Positions 8,896 through 16,654 of a DNA stretch of 49,064 bases are shown here, in pieces; the first letter of the stretch is position 1, and each line of letters opens with the position of its first letter. The notes below the pieces were generated by a model. That model did no database searches, was not told where the DNA came from, and saw only the letters and a program-made list of their open reading frames with translations. Origin of the DNA: a bacterium (GTDB lineage Bacteria; Desulfobacterota; Deferrisomatia; Deferrisomatales; Deferrisomataceae); the NCBI GenBank assembly GCA_027021615.1, contig JALUTY010000037.1:1-49064 (forward strand). Reading direction: 5' to 3'. Both the position numbers and the translations under genes were made by a program.

Positions 8896-8912
8896 CTAAT
8901 AGGACAAAAAAC

Positions 8913-9353
8913 TCATTCCTCGTTCCCGGCCAGGTTCTCCCGCACCCGCTCCAGGGTCTGGATCGTCCGCCGGATCTCCTCCTCCGGGATGCCCCGGTAG
9001 GCCCTTTCGAGCAGGGCCCGGGCGTGGGCCGACAGGTCGTCCCAAACGGCAAGGGCCTTGGGCGTCGGCGCCACCAGGTTCACCCGGCGGTCCTCCGGGG
9101 CGGGGCGGCGCTCCACCCAGCCGTCCCTCTCCATGCGGTCGATGAGCCGCACGGCCGAGGCCGGGGTGATGCCCAGGTGGGCGGCCAGCTCCGCCTGGGG
9201 CATGGGGCCGACCCCCACCAGATGGGCCAGGGCCATGAACTGGGCCCGGCTGATCCCGGAGCCGCCGAGCCGACGGTCCAGGGCGGCGGTAAAGGCCCGC
9301 AGGGTGAGAGAGCACTGAAATCCGAGGCTGTCCCGGGGGTTGAACAAGGGCAT
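8913..9353 (-). CDS. MarR-family transcriptional regulator
   Basis: This 146-residue winged-helix protein has the MarR order: helix-1 dimer segment, recognition region ISRAQFMALAHL...LAAHLGITPASAVRLIDRMERDGWVERR, and wing DRRVNLVAPT. Family members repress efflux operons and let go on binding phenolic or lipophilic ligands or on cysteine oxidation. It is the first gene on the same strand as the efflux genes, 58 bp upstream of the adaptor. TTAGC palindromes in front of it and in front of the adaptor are likely its binding sites. The effector is unknown. Confidence 0.92.
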   Translation of the reverse strand: MPLFNPRDSLGFQCSLTLRAFTAALDRRLGGSGISRAQFMALAHLVGVGPMPQAELAAHLGITPASAVRLIDRMERDGWVERRPAPEDRRVNLVAPTPKALAVWDDLSAHARALLERAYRGIPEEEIRRTIQTLERVRENLAGNEE

Positions 9354-9380
9354 CGAAGGCTTCTCCGCACAGGGGTATAA

Positions 9381-9392
9381 TTAGCATGCTAA
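9381..9392. promoter_or_regulatory. candidate MarR operator, perfect palindrome
   Basis: TTAGCATGCTAA is a perfect 12-bp palindrome 28 bp upstream of the marR start codon. A TTGACA-like sequence (complement of 9409-9414) lies further upstream on the minus strand, so the palindrome sits in the promoter region of the operon. It shares the TTAGC half-site with the second site at 8869-8895. Confidence 0.55.
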
Positions 9393-9487
9393 CGACATGC
9401 CGCCTCCTTGTCAACCCGCCCTGGGCCAGCAGACGACATCCCCCTGGGGGAGGCTCAGACGGGGCCACGGGCACCGGCCGGCTCCGC

Positions 9488-10570
9488 CTACAGCAGGGCG
9501 TTGAACAGGTACCCCACGATCAGGATCCCCACGGCCACTACCGAGATGAACGTGCCGATGAGCCGGGGTTTAAGAACCTTGCGCAGGATCACCATCTCGG
9601 GCAAGGACAGGGCGATCACGCTCATCATGAACGCGAGCACCGTGCCCAGGGCCGCGCCCTTGCCCAGGAGGGCCTGGACCACCGGGATGATGCCGGCCGC
9701 GTTGGAGTACATGGGCACCCCGATCGCCACGGCCAGGGGCACCGACCACCACGCTCCCTTGCCCATGATCGAGGCCATGAAGTTCTCGGGCACGTACCCG
9801 TGGATGCCAGCGCCCACCGCAATGCCCAGCACCACGTAGACCCACACCTTGCCCACGATCTCGCGCACGGCAACGAGCCCGGCGCGCACCCGGTCGGCCC
9901 AGACGAGGCCGGCTTCAGGAACCTGCGACCCGGAGCCGTCGAGCTCCTGCACCCAGTCCTCCACGTGCCGTTCCATGTGCATCCGGCCGATCACCCACCC
10001 GGCCACCACCGCCACGGCGAGCCCGGTCACCAGGTACAGGGCCGCGATCCTCCACCCGAACAGCCCGAACAGGAGCACCAGAGCGATCTCGTTCACCATG
10101 GGCGCGGAGATCAGGAACGACAGGGTGACCCCCAAGGGGACTCCGGCGGTCACGAACCCGATGAACAGGGGCACGGCCGAGCATGAGCAGAAGGGGGTCA
10201 CGATGCCCAGCAGCGCCGCGAGCACGTTGCCGACCGACTCCCGCTTCCCGGCCAGGATCGCGCGGGTGCGCTCGGGCGTGAAGAACGTGCGCACGATCCC
10301 GATTCCGAACACCACCAGGGTCAGCAGCATCAGAACCTTGGGCACCTCGAAGGCGAAGAAGACGACCGCCGAGCCCAGGTGGGTGGCGGGGTCCACGCCG
10401 AGAAGGTCCCGGGTGAGCCACCGGGTGGCGAGCTCCAGGTTCCCGTACAGGCCGAACCACACCAGCAGGCCGGCCCCGACGCCGGCCCAGAGGGTCAAAG
10501 GGCGGTTGGGCGTGGTCTCGGCGGTCGGGGGACCCTGGGGTAGCGGGCACGACGAGCGGGCAAACGGCAT
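9488..10570 (-). CDS. ArsP/YraQ-type (DUF318, PF03773) permease
   Basis: This 360-residue integral membrane protein has about eight to ten predicted helices and the family signature TPFCSCSAVPLFIGF in the first half, with a matching GVPMYSNAAGIIPVVQALLGKG block in the second. ArsP members of this family export trivalent organoarsenicals; others are uncharacterised. The ATG at 10570 follows GGAGG. It is the last gene of the minus-strand operon that runs divergently from arsR, and an intergenic hairpin separates it from the FmdE-like gene. An arsenical or other metalloid export role is inferred from context, not from unique residues. Confidence 0.85.
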   Translation of the reverse strand: MPFARSSCPLPQGPPTAETTPNRPLTLWAGVGAGLLVWFGLYGNLELATRWLTRDLLGVDPATHLGSAVVFFAFEVPKVLMLLTLVVFGIGIVRTFFTPERTRAILAGKRESVGNVLAALLGIVTPFCSCSAVPLFIGFVTAGVPLGVTLSFLISAPMVNEIALVLLFGLFGWRIAALYLVTGLAVAVVAGWVIGRMHMERHVEDWVQELDGSGSQVPEAGLVWADRVRAGLVAVREIVGKVWVYVVLGIAVGAGIHGYVPENFMASIMGKGAWWSVPLAVAIGVPMYSNAAGIIPVVQALLGKGAALGTVLAFMMSVIALSLPEMVILRKVLKPRLIGTFISVVAVGILIVGYLFNALL

Positions 10571-10611
10571 GGAATAATCCTCCAAGCTCGGTTCTTCTTC
10601 GTGCAGGCCGG

Positions 10612-10638
10612 GGGGCGGGCGATGCCTCGGCCCGCCCC
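10612..10638. terminator. intergenic hairpin between FmdE-like gene and permease
   Basis: GGGGCGGGC (10612-10620) pairs perfectly with GCCCGCCCC (10630-10638) across a 9-nt loop. There is no T-run on either side. It may lower expression of the last gene of the operon or protect the upstream message. Confidence 0.45.
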
Positions 10639-10666
10639 GACCCCTGGATTCGCGTGGGCCCTACCC

Positions 10667-11266
10667 TTACAACGGCCGGGCGCAGCCCCCGCACAGGGTC
10701 TTGCCGTCCTTCTCGGTCACCGCGTTCGTGAACACGGCCTCGCCGCACCCATCGCACCGGACCACGTCGAAGCAGGCCTGCCCGCCCTCCCACGGGAAGT
10801 CGAAGGGATCGGAAATATCCAGAAACTGTTCCTCGGGCAGCGAGAGGACCCGTTGGAGCAGAGGCTCCAGCACCTCCGCCGGCACGTCCTGGGGCGGCAT
10901 GCCCTTTCGGCGCTGCTGGACGAAGGGGGATTGCAGGGCCTGCTCGAAGAACTCGGGCTTCAGGCTCACCCGTACCGCCTTGCCCTTTCGGGTATCCACC
11001 AGGGTGAAGGCCATCTTGTTCCAGTACCTCTTCTCGATGTTCGACTTGCCGTAGGTGCAGCCCGTGGCCGCCATGATCCCGTCCAGAAAGCACCCGGCCG
11101 CGTGGCCCTTGCCGGTCTCGGAGATCACGTAGAGCTCCTTGTCCTGCGCCCGTTCGGCGCCGAGGACCTTCATGGCCGCAAGCCCCGCCCGCAGGCCCAT
11201 GGGCATGGCCGGGCACCGATGTCCGTGGAACTTCACCGCCATGTCGAAAAGCTGCTCGAACTGCAT
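10667..11266 (-). CDS. FmdE-family (PF02663) protein with C-terminal zinc ribbon
   Basis: This 199-residue protein has an FmdE domain: [11 protein letters not shown] near residue 14-24 and [25 protein letters not shown] around 52-76, which supply conserved His and Cys residues. A four-cysteine zinc ribbon (CDGC...CGGC) closes the chain. FmdE proteins are named after formylmethanofuran dehydrogenase subunit E but are widespread in non-methanogens, often near molybdenum or metal genes, and their biochemistry is poorly known. It lies inside the arsR-divergent operon, between a small thioredoxin and the permease. A metal- or metalloid-binding role is only a guess. Confidence 0.85.
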   Translation of the reverse strand: MQFEQLFDMAVKFHGHRCPAMPMGLRAGLAAMKVLGAERAQDKELYVISETGKGHAAGCFLDGIMAATGCTYGKSNIEKRYWNKMAFTLVDTRKGKAVRVSLKPEFFEQALQSPFVQQRRKGMPPQDVPAEVLEPLLQRVLSLPEEQFLDISDPFDFPWEGGQACFDVVRCDGCGEAVFTNAVTEKDGKTLCGGCARPL

Positions 11267-11311
11267 GGTGCACCTCCTTTAGTGGGTGAGAATGGGGTAC
11301 CGGCCGCGGAA

Positions 11312-11542
11312 TCACCCCAGCATCCTGGCGATCTCGTCCGGCTTGAGCACCTTGCCCGCGGCCTTCACCTCGCCGTCGATCGCAAGGGCCGGGGTGAGCA
11401 TGACGCCTCGCTTCATGATCTCGGCCAGGTCCTCTACCTTGACCACCGCTGCGTCCTTGCCCGACCGTCTCACGGCCTCCTGGGCCGCCTCGTAGAGCTT
11501 GTCGCACTTGGCACATCCGGTTCCCAGAACCTCGACCTTCAT
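11312..11542 (-). CDS. small thioredoxin/glutaredoxin-like protein (TM0996/MTH895 type)
   Basis: A 76-residue protein with the redox motif C10-AK-C13 right after the first strand and a cis-proline loop (MLTPALAIDG). It lacks a signal peptide, so it is cytoplasmic. Small thioredoxins of this type are regularly encoded with DUF318/ArsP permeases and ArsR regulators, as here. It could hand electrons to the membrane CcdA-like protein encoded just upstream or reduce arsenicals before export. The ATG follows GGAGGTG. Confidence 0.9.
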   Translation of the reverse strand: MKVEVLGTGCAKCDKLYEAAQEAVRRSGKDAAVVKVEDLAEIMKRGVMLTPALAIDGEVKAAGKVLKPDEIARMLG

Positions 11543-11576
11543 GGCATCACCTCCGGTTGTAACGTGTTGGAACGGG

Positions 11577-12275
11577 TCAGGAACTCACCAAAATTGCCAC
11601 GCCCACACCGGCGATCAGCGCTCCTGCCACCCGCTTGAGCACGCGGTTGGCCCGGCCGAGGCCGCGGGACCGGATGAGCTGCTTCGCCACGCCCATGCTG
11701 GTGCCGGCCGCAACGATCAGCAGGCAGTGGCCCACGGCGTAGGTCCAAAGGAGGGCCAGGCCGTACGGCAGGTTTCCCTGCGACGCGATGTAGGTGAGCA
11801 CCACCACCAGGATCGGTGCGGCGCAGGGCGCCGACACGAGCCCGAACAAAAGCCCGAGGGTGAACGCCCCGATCACCCCGGCGTGCCTGGGCCGGTAGCG
11901 GGCGAGCCCCTCGGGCACCGAAAAGGTCCAAAGGTCCCAGAGGTGGGCGGCCATGGCCAGACACACCGCCGCGATGACCCACGGCCAGAACTCGCCCACA
12001 TCGCCGAAGAGCCGCCCCAGGCTCACCGCGATCACCCCCATGGCCGTGAAGCTCACCGCCAGCCCGAACACGAACACGAGCGAGAACCCGAAGCTGCGCT
12101 TCCAGCCCGAGATCCCGTCGTATCCGCCCACGAACCCGATCACGAGGGGGATCATCGCCAGCACGCAGGGGCTCGACGCGGTCAGCGCCCCGCCCACGAA
12201 CACCGCCACGAAGGCGAGCCAAGGGTTCGTCTGGATGTAGGTCTGGGCGTTGGCGAGAAGCCCCATGCCGGTCAT
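11577..12275 (-). CDS. CcdA/DsbD-like thiol-electron transporter
   Basis: This 232-residue protein has about six transmembrane helices and the two intramembrane cysteines typical of CcdA, in ASSPCVLAMIPL near residue 36 and SAPCAAPIL near 149. CcdA moves reducing equivalents from cytoplasmic thioredoxin to exported thioredoxin-like proteins. The operon supplies a small cytoplasmic thioredoxin and two exported thioredoxin-fold proteins, so a complete relay is present. The ATG at 12275 follows GGAGG; a second in-frame ATG three codons later is possible. Confidence 0.92.
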   Translation of the reverse strand: MTGMGLLANAQTYIQTNPWLAFVAVFVGGALTASSPCVLAMIPLVIGFVGGYDGISGWKRSFGFSLVFVFGLAVSFTAMGVIAVSLGRLFGDVGEFWPWVIAAVCLAMAAHLWDLWTFSVPEGLARYRPRHAGVIGAFTLGLLFGLVSAPCAAPILVVVLTYIASQGNLPYGLALLWTYAVGHCLLIVAAGTSMGVAKQLIRSRGLGRANRVLKRVAGALIAGVGVAILVSS

Positions 12276-12290
12276 CTCACGGTTCCTCCG

Positions 12291-13076
12291 TCAAACTCCC
12301 CGCAGCACCGAGGCGGTCATCCACGCCGCGATCACCACGAGGAGGACCCCGAAGGCCCGTTTCAGGTGGCGCTTGTCCACCCGGACCGACACGCGCGACC
12401 CCACCTGGGCGCCCAGAAAGCCGCCGATCGCGAGCGGCAAGGCGAGGCGCAGATCGAAGTGGCCCGCTGCGGCGTGGCCCAGGAGCCCGGTCAGCGCGGT
12501 GAGCCCCACCATCAGGGAGCTCGTGCCCACGGCCACCTTCATGGGGATCCGGCAGGCCAGCACCATGAGCGGCACCTTGAGGAGGCCCCCGCCCACCCCG
12601 AGCATGCCGGCGAGTCCCCCGGCCAAGACCATCAGGGGGATCGTGGCGACCCAGTTGACGCTGTAGGTCTCGCCCCCCATCGTGCGGGTCCAGTAGGCGA
12701 AGCCCCGCTTTGGCGGCTCCCGGCGCTCGGCCACGGGCCGGATCATGAAAAAGGCCCCCACTGCAAGGACCGCGGCGAAGATCACCTTGCCCACGTGACC
12801 GGGTACGTACTGGGAGAAGTAGCCGCCGAGCACGGCCCCCAGGTTGGTGGCGGGCTCGATCAGGAGCACGAGCTTCCAGTCGAGAAACCCCGCCCGGTGG
12901 AACACGAGCATGGCCGAGGCCGACACGGCCACGATCACGGCTTGGCTGGCGGTGGCCGCATGGTGGAACGGCACGCCCCACGCAAGGAGCAGGGGTACGT
13001 AGAACGCGCCGCCGCCCTGGCCCAGGGCCGAGAACGCCGCAGCCACGCCAAAAAAGACGAGCCCGAGCCAGATCAT
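12291..13076 (-). CDS. TSUP-family (TauE/SafE) permease
   Basis: This 261-residue membrane protein has two homologous halves with the glycine-rich TSUP blocks FSALGQGGGAFYVPLLL and GMLGVGGGLLKVPLMVL. TSUP permeases are proposed to export sulfite, sulfoacetate or other sulfur oxyanions, and a few work on thiosulfate uptake. It overlaps the preceding thioredoxin-like gene by ATGA. In an arsenic-linked thiol operon it may move a sulfur compound or thioarsenical, but nothing in the sequence fixes the substrate. Confidence 0.9.
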   Translation of the reverse strand: MIWLGLVFFGVAAAFSALGQGGGAFYVPLLLAWGVPFHHAATASQAVIVAVSASAMLVFHRAGFLDWKLVLLIEPATNLGAVLGGYFSQYVPGHVGKVIFAAVLAVGAFFMIRPVAERREPPKRGFAYWTRTMGGETYSVNWVATIPLMVLAGGLAGMLGVGGGLLKVPLMVLACRIPMKVAVGTSSLMVGLTALTGLLGHAAAGHFDLRLALPLAIGGFLGAQVGSRVSVRVDKRHLKRAFGVLLVVIAAWMTASVLRGV

Positions 13077-13504
13077 GGCGGTCTCACTCCCATGCGGTGG
13101 AGCACGGCCTTCACCATGGGTAGGGGCAGGTACCCCTGGTGGCGGTAGAACTCGGTGCCGTCCGGTGCCAGGAACACCTGGGTGGGGATCAACGTGACCC
13201 GGTACCTCCCTGCTACGCCAGGGTTCTTGCGCACGTCATAGAAGATCACCGTTACCTGGTCGTCATAGCGGTCCTTTACGGCCTGCACCACGGGCTTCAT
13301 CGCCTCGCAGGACTCGCAGCCCTCGCTGCCGAGCTCCAAAAACACCACCCTTTCACCCGGACCAAGAGCCTCCCGGGGTTCCGGAATCCAAGCCGGATCG
13401 CTCAGCCCGGTCTCCGCCACCTGGCGGGCGGCCAGCTCCGGGAGGGACCAAAGCGCCACGGCGGCCACGGCCAACCCAGCGAGGGCGAGGACAAAAGGCT
13501 TCAC
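13073..13504 (-). CDS. membrane-anchored or secreted thioredoxin-like protein
   Basis: From a GTG at 13504 (AAAGGAG five bases upstream, overlapping the previous stop as GTGA) this gives 143 residues. The N-terminal hydrophobic segment (residues 3-21) targets it to the periplasm. The thioredoxin fold follows with C63-ES-C66 and cis-proline in LIPTQVF. It is probably an electron acceptor of the CcdA-like protein encoded two genes downstream. It is translationally coupled to genes on both sides. Confidence 0.9.
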   Translation of the reverse strand: MKPFVLALAGLAVAAVALWSLPELAARQVAETGLSDPAWIPEPREALGPGERVVFLELGSEGCESCEAMKPVVQAVKDRYDDQVTVIFYDVRKNPGVAGRYRVTLIPTQVFLAPDGTEFYRHQGYLPLPMVKAVLHRMGVRPP

Positions 13505-13896
13505 TGGGACTCCTTTTTCTGACGATACTCGTTCCACTCCCGCAGGAGATGGCTTTCCTCCACGTAGCCGTAGAACCGGCCGAGCGCCTCGCCCTTTTCG
13601 TCCTGGAGGATCACCACGGGCACGGCAAAGGCCTTGTAGGTCTTCCCGGCCTCGGGGGTCCTGGCGAGGTCCACGATCACCAGGCCCACCTGTCCCCCGG
13701 TGTCGGCCACGAAGTTCCGGACCTCCTGCTCGGCGGCCACGCATAGGCTCAGCTGGCAGGGGCACGCGTCACTCTTGGTCACAAGCACGACCGTGGGTCC
13801 CCTCTGCTGCGCTTGGACGGCCGGGGCCGGGAACGCTGCGGATGCGGCCCAGAGGACCAGAGGAAAAATCCGTGGGACGGGGAAGCGGAGCGCCAT
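13501..13896 (-). CDS. exported thioredoxin-fold protein with C-x-C...C motif
   Basis: This 131-residue protein starts at ATG 13896 behind GGGAGG. Residues 1-30 form a signal peptide ending near VQAQ. The mature part begins with a thioredoxin-like strand and has C45-P-C47-QLSL-C52 rather than a standard CxxC, then VPVVIL as the cis-proline loop. It is the first gene of the operon divergent from arsR. The unusual cysteine triad could bind a metalloid or act in redox relay. I know no close characterised relative. Confidence 0.85.
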   Translation of the reverse strand: MALRFPVPRIFPLVLWAASAAFPAPAVQAQQRGPTVVLVTKSDACPCQLSLCVAAEQEVRNFVADTGGQVGLVIVDLARTPEAGKTYKAFAVPVVILQDEKGEALGRFYGYVEESHLLREWNEYRQKKESQ

Positions 13897-13927
13897 GATT
13901 CCTCCCGGGGAGGCTGCATATCGTTGG

Positions 13928-13954
13928 ATGCGCATGTAGACAAATGGTAACCAT
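13928..13954. promoter_or_regulatory. candidate ArsR operator in the divergent intergenic region
   Basis: Between the divergent operons (13897-14069) lie the palindrome ATGCGCAT (13928-13935) and the inverted repeat ATGGT-A-ACCAT (13944-13954). ArsR repressors bind short AT-containing dyads at their own promoter. A site here could control the thiol/permease arm and the arsC-acr3 arm together. No clear -35/-10 pair could be assigned. Confidence 0.4.
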
Positions 13955-14069
13955 GGCATTTCCGCACGTCAACCGGAAAATTTGCTTTCTCTTTTGGCCC
14001 ACCAAAGGCTTGCGTGCAGGGTGTGGACCTGGTAGCTTTCGCCCATACAAATCGATGGAGGTCGATACG

Positions 14070-14411
14070 ATGCGAGAGATTCTCGCCCCTACCAAGGCCC
14101 TGGCCGACGAGTCCAGGCTGAAGATCCTGTGGATGCTCGAGGGCCGCCGCCGGTGCGTCTGCGAGATCCAGGCGGTGCTGGGTCTCGCCCAGTCCACGGT
14201 GAGCCGGCACATGCAGGTTCTGGAGGACGCCGGCTTCGTGGTGGCGGAGCGAAACGGCCCCTGGAAGGACTACCGCCTCAACCCCGCCCCCCCGCCGTTC
14301 GTGCAGGGGCTTCTGGCCCAGGTCCGGATGGCAGGGGAGACCCACCCCGTGGCCCGCGAGGTGCGGGAGCAGGCCGCCGGGGTGAGCCGGGAGAACCTGT
14401 GTGCGGCGTGA
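14070..14411 (+). CDS. arsR: ArsR-family arsenic-responsive repressor
   Basis: This 113-residue winged-helix protein has the metalloid-binding motif C29-V-C31 (RRRCVCEIQ) at the start of the recognition region, followed by QAVLGLAQSTVSRHMQVLEDAG. This is the classical As(III)/Sb(III)-sensing ArsR arrangement. The ATG at 14070 has GGAGG eight bases upstream; longer in-frame starts have none. It is transcribed away from the thiol/permease operon and toward arsC, acr3, arsD and arsA. Arsenite binding should release it from DNA. Confidence 0.93.
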   Translation: MREILAPTKALADESRLKILWMLEGRRRCVCEIQAVLGLAQSTVSRHMQVLEDAGFVVAERNGPWKDYRLNPAPPPFVQGLLAQVRMAGETHPVAREVREQAAGVSRENLCAA

Positions 14412-14445
14412 TTCGGAATCCAGAATTCGGAAGTCAGAAGTCGGT
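14411..14445 (+). repeat. heptamer short tandem repeat array 1
   Basis: Five 7-bp units directly after the arsR stop: ATTCGGA, ATCCAGA, ATTCGGA, AGTCAGA, AGTCGGT. The period is exact although units vary. Related arrays occur at 14496, 15071 and 23932. Such heptamer arrays between genes are not coding and not CRISPR. Confidence 0.7.
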
Positions 14446-14495
14446 ACCTGAACAGAGACGCCGGGGAGAGGGTTTCGCGCGATGAGGGCTTTTGA

Positions 14496-14551
14496 CTGAT
14501 TCCTGTCCGCTGATTTCTGTTTTCTGGATTGGAGACCGACGACCGATGACC
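14496..14551 (+). repeat. heptamer array 2, running over the arsC start codon
   Basis: Eight 7-bp units in exact register: CTGATTC, CTGTCCG, CTGATTT, CTGTTTT, CTGGATT, GGAGACC, GACGACC, GATGACC. The last unit contains the arsC ATG (14546-14548), and the sixth supplies the only GGAG upstream of it. Array length therefore sets the spacing and possibly the start of arsC. Confidence 0.75.
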
Positions 14552-15010
14552 AAAGGTTCTAAGAAGCGGGTGTTGTTCCTCTGCACCGGGAACTCGTGCC
14601 GGAGCCAGATGGCCGAGGGGTGGCTGCGGAACCTGGCCGGCGACCGGTACGAGGTGTTCTCGGCCGGCACCCGGCCCCAGGGCCTGAACCCCCTGGCCGT
14701 GCGGGTGATGGCCGAGGCCGGGGTGGACATCTCGGGCCACACGAGCGACCCGGTGGAGAAGTACTTGGGCCAGGACTTCGACCTCGTGGTCACGGTGTGC
14801 GGCGGGGCCAAGGAGTCGTGCCCGGTGTTCGTCGGCCGGGTGAAGGACCGGCAGCACTGGCCCTTCGACGATCCAGCGGGGGCCATGGGAACCCAGGAGC
14901 AGATCCTGGCCGTGTTCCGCCGGGTGCGTGACGAGATCCGCGCCCGGGTCGAGGCGTTTCTGAACGAGACCCCCGCGTGCCCCGGTGGGGGGGGCCGGCG
15001 AGAAGGCTAG
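14546..15010 (+). CDS. arsC: thioredoxin-coupled arsenate reductase ArsC (LMW-phosphatase fold)
   Basis: This 154-residue protein reduces cytoplasmic arsenate to arsenite. It has the phosphatase P-loop C13-TGNSC-R19 and the redox pair C85 and C92, seven residues apart like C82 and C89 of the Staphylococcus pI258 enzyme, so thioredoxin should regenerate it. The C-terminus is longer than usual and ends in a glycine-rich tail. I chose ATG 14546; a TTG at 14492 would add 18 residues encoded by the heptamer array. It lies between arsR and acr3. Confidence 0.93.
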   Translation: MTKGSKKRVLFLCTGNSCRSQMAEGWLRNLAGDRYEVFSAGTRPQGLNPLAVRVMAEAGVDISGHTSDPVEKYLGQDFDLVVTVCGGAKESCPVFVGRVKDRQHWPFDDPAGAMGTQEQILAVFRRVRDEIRARVEAFLNETPACPGGGGRREG

Positions 15011-15044
15011 CCCCCGGGTCCGGGATCACGAGGGGTTTGGCCGC

Positions 15045-15105
15045 CTAGCCGCCCAGCGGGCCGAAGGCCCAAGACCGCGGATCGTAGACCGCAGACTGGA
15101 GACCG
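15045..15105 (+). repeat. composite octamer-heptamer repeat, array 3
   Basis: Two octamers (CCGCCTAG, CCGCCCAG) and CGGGCCGAAGG are followed by five heptamers at 15071-15105: AAGACCG, CGGATCG, TAGACCG, CAGACTG, GAGACCG. The same composite, octamers then GGGCCGA then heptamers, occurs at 23903-23966. It fills the arsC-acr3 gap just upstream of the acr3 ribosome binding site. Confidence 0.7.
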
Positions 15106-15129
15106 TTTTTGTTGGGAGGAGGAGTAGAC

Positions 15130-16200
15130 ATGTCGCAGGGCGTTGCCAAGAAGCTCTCGTTCATCGACCGGTATCTCACGCTGTGGATCTTCCTCGCCAT
15201 GGCGGTGGGCGTGGGCTGGGGCTATTTCTTTCCCGGCATCCGCAACGTGATCAACGCGTTTCAGGTGGGCACCACCAACATCCCCATCGCCATCGGGCTC
15301 ATCCTCATGATGTACCCGCCGCTCGCCAAGGTGCGCTACGAGGAGCTGCCCCAGGTGTTCAAGAACACCAAGGTCCTGGCGCTGTCGCTCGTGCAAAACT
15401 GGGTCGTGGGGCCGGTGCTCATGTTCGTGCTGGCCGTCACCCTGCTGCAGGGCTACCACGAGTACATGGTGGGGCTCATCCTGATCGGGCTCGCCCGGTG
15501 CATCGCCATGGTGATCGTATGGAACGACCTGGCCGACGGCGACCGGGAGTACTGCGCCGGGCTCGTGGCGTTCAACTCGGTCTTCCAGGTGCTCTTCTAC
15601 TCGGTGTACGCGTACTTCTTCATCACCTGGCTGCCGCCGAGGCTGGGCTTGGGGGAGGCGATCGAGGTGAACATCTCCATGGGGCAGATCGCCGAGAGCG
15701 TGTTCATCTACCTGGGCATCCCGTTCCTCGCCGGCATGATCTCCCGGTTTGCGGGCGTGAGGCTCAAGGGCCGCGAGTGGTACGAGACCCGGTTCATCCC
15801 CAAGGTCAGCCCGATCACCCTGATCGCGCTCCTGTTCACGATCCTCGTCATGTTCAGCCTGAAGGGCGAGTACATCGTGCAGCTCCCCTTCGACGTGGTG
15901 CGCATCGCGGTGCCGCTCACCATCTACTTCTTCGTGATGTTCTTCGTGTCGTTCTGGATGAGCCGCAAGGTGGGCGCGCCCTACGGCCAGACCGCGACCC
16001 TCTCGTTCACGGCCGCCTCGAACAACTTCGAGCTCGCCATCGCCGTGGCCGTGGCCGTGTTCGGCATCGACTCGGGTGAAGCGTTCGCCGCGGTGATCGG
16101 TCCCCTGGTCGAGGTGCCGGTGCTGATCAGCCTGGTGAACGTGGCCCTGCGCCTGAAAGAGAAGCATTTCACCCCCGAGGGGCTGGCCCAGAGGGCATGA
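15130..16200 (+). CDS. acr3: ACR3-family arsenite efflux permease
   Basis: This 356-residue, ten-helix membrane protein is the arsenite exporter of the locus. It carries the conserved ACR3 cysteine block [19 protein letters not shown] in the fourth-helix region and the glutamate-containing block [14 protein letters not shown] near the end. The ATG at 15130 follows GGAGGAGGAG. ArsA and ArsD encoded downstream would normally energise and feed an arsenite transporter of this kind. It belongs to the arsR-arsC-acr3-arsD-arsA transcript. Confidence 0.95.
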   Translation: MSQGVAKKLSFIDRYLTLWIFLAMAVGVGWGYFFPGIRNVINAFQVGTTNIPIAIGLILMMYPPLAKVRYEELPQVFKNTKVLALSLVQNWVVGPVLMFVLAVTLLQGYHEYMVGLILIGLARCIAMVIVWNDLADGDREYCAGLVAFNSVFQVLFYSVYAYFFITWLPPRLGLGEAIEVNISMGQIAESVFIYLGIPFLAGMISRFAGVRLKGREWYETRFIPKVSPITLIALLFTILVMFSLKGEYIVQLPFDVVRIAVPLTIYFFVMFFVSFWMSRKVGAPYGQTATLSFTAASNNFELAIAVAVAVFGIDSGEAFAAVIGPLVEVPVLISLVNVALRLKEKHFTPEGLAQRA

Positions 16201-16273
16201 ACGGAGAAGATGCAGTCCTCGAAGGGTGAAACCGTCAAAAGCGACCCGTTCGACGGACGAGGGAGAGGCTTTC

Positions 16274-16654
16274 ATGGCCAAAACGCTCTACGTCTACGAT
16301 CCGCCGCTGTGCTGCCCCACCGGGGTGTGCGGCCCGTCGGCCGACCCCGAGCTGGCCCGGTTTGCCGCCGACCTCCGGTGGCTCGAGCAGCAGGGGGTGC
16401 GCGTGATTCGGAGAAACCTGGCCCAGGAGCCAGCCGCGTTCTCTGCCGATCCCCGGGTGGCCGAGGTGCTCCGGACCGAGGGAACCGAGGGCCTGCCCCT
16501 CGTGCTCCTGGCCGAGCGCGAGGTGAGCCGCGGGCGCTATCCCGACCGCCGGGCGCTGGCCGAGGCCCTGGGCCTCGACCCGGCCGAGGTGGGCCCGGTG
16601 CTCGAGATGGCCGGCACCGGAGGCTGCGACCCCACCACCGGCTGCTGTGGGTAG
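16274..16654 (+). CDS. arsD: ArsD arsenite metallochaperone
   Basis: This 126-residue thioredoxin-fold protein has the ArsD arsenite site C13-C14-x4-C19 (PLCCPTGVCGP), one residue shifted from Cys12-13-18 of the E. coli plasmid protein, plus a C-terminal vicinal pair (TGCCG). ArsD passes As(III) to ArsA and stimulates its ATPase. The ATG at 16274 follows a GAGAGG stretch; an in-frame ATG 16 codons earlier has no site. It overlaps the arsA start. Confidence 0.94.
   Translation: MAKTLYVYDPPLCCPTGVCGPSADPELARFAADLRWLEQQGVRVIRRNLAQEPAAFSADPRVAEVLRTEGTEGLPLVLLAEREVSRGRYPDRRALAEALGLDPAEVGPVLEMAGTGGCDPTTGCCG

Noticed and set aside
9488-10570. Firm naming of the permease as ArsP
   Set aside because: The CSCS-containing signature is shared by the whole DUF318/YraQ family; only context points to arsenicals.
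14492-14545. An upstream TTG start for ArsC
   Set aside because: The extra residues are encoded by a heptamer repeat and are not family-like; ATG 14546 gives the normal ArsC N-terminus.
14411-14551. CRISPR-like direct repeats
   Set aside because: Units are 7 bp with no spacers of 25-40 bp and no cas genes are present.
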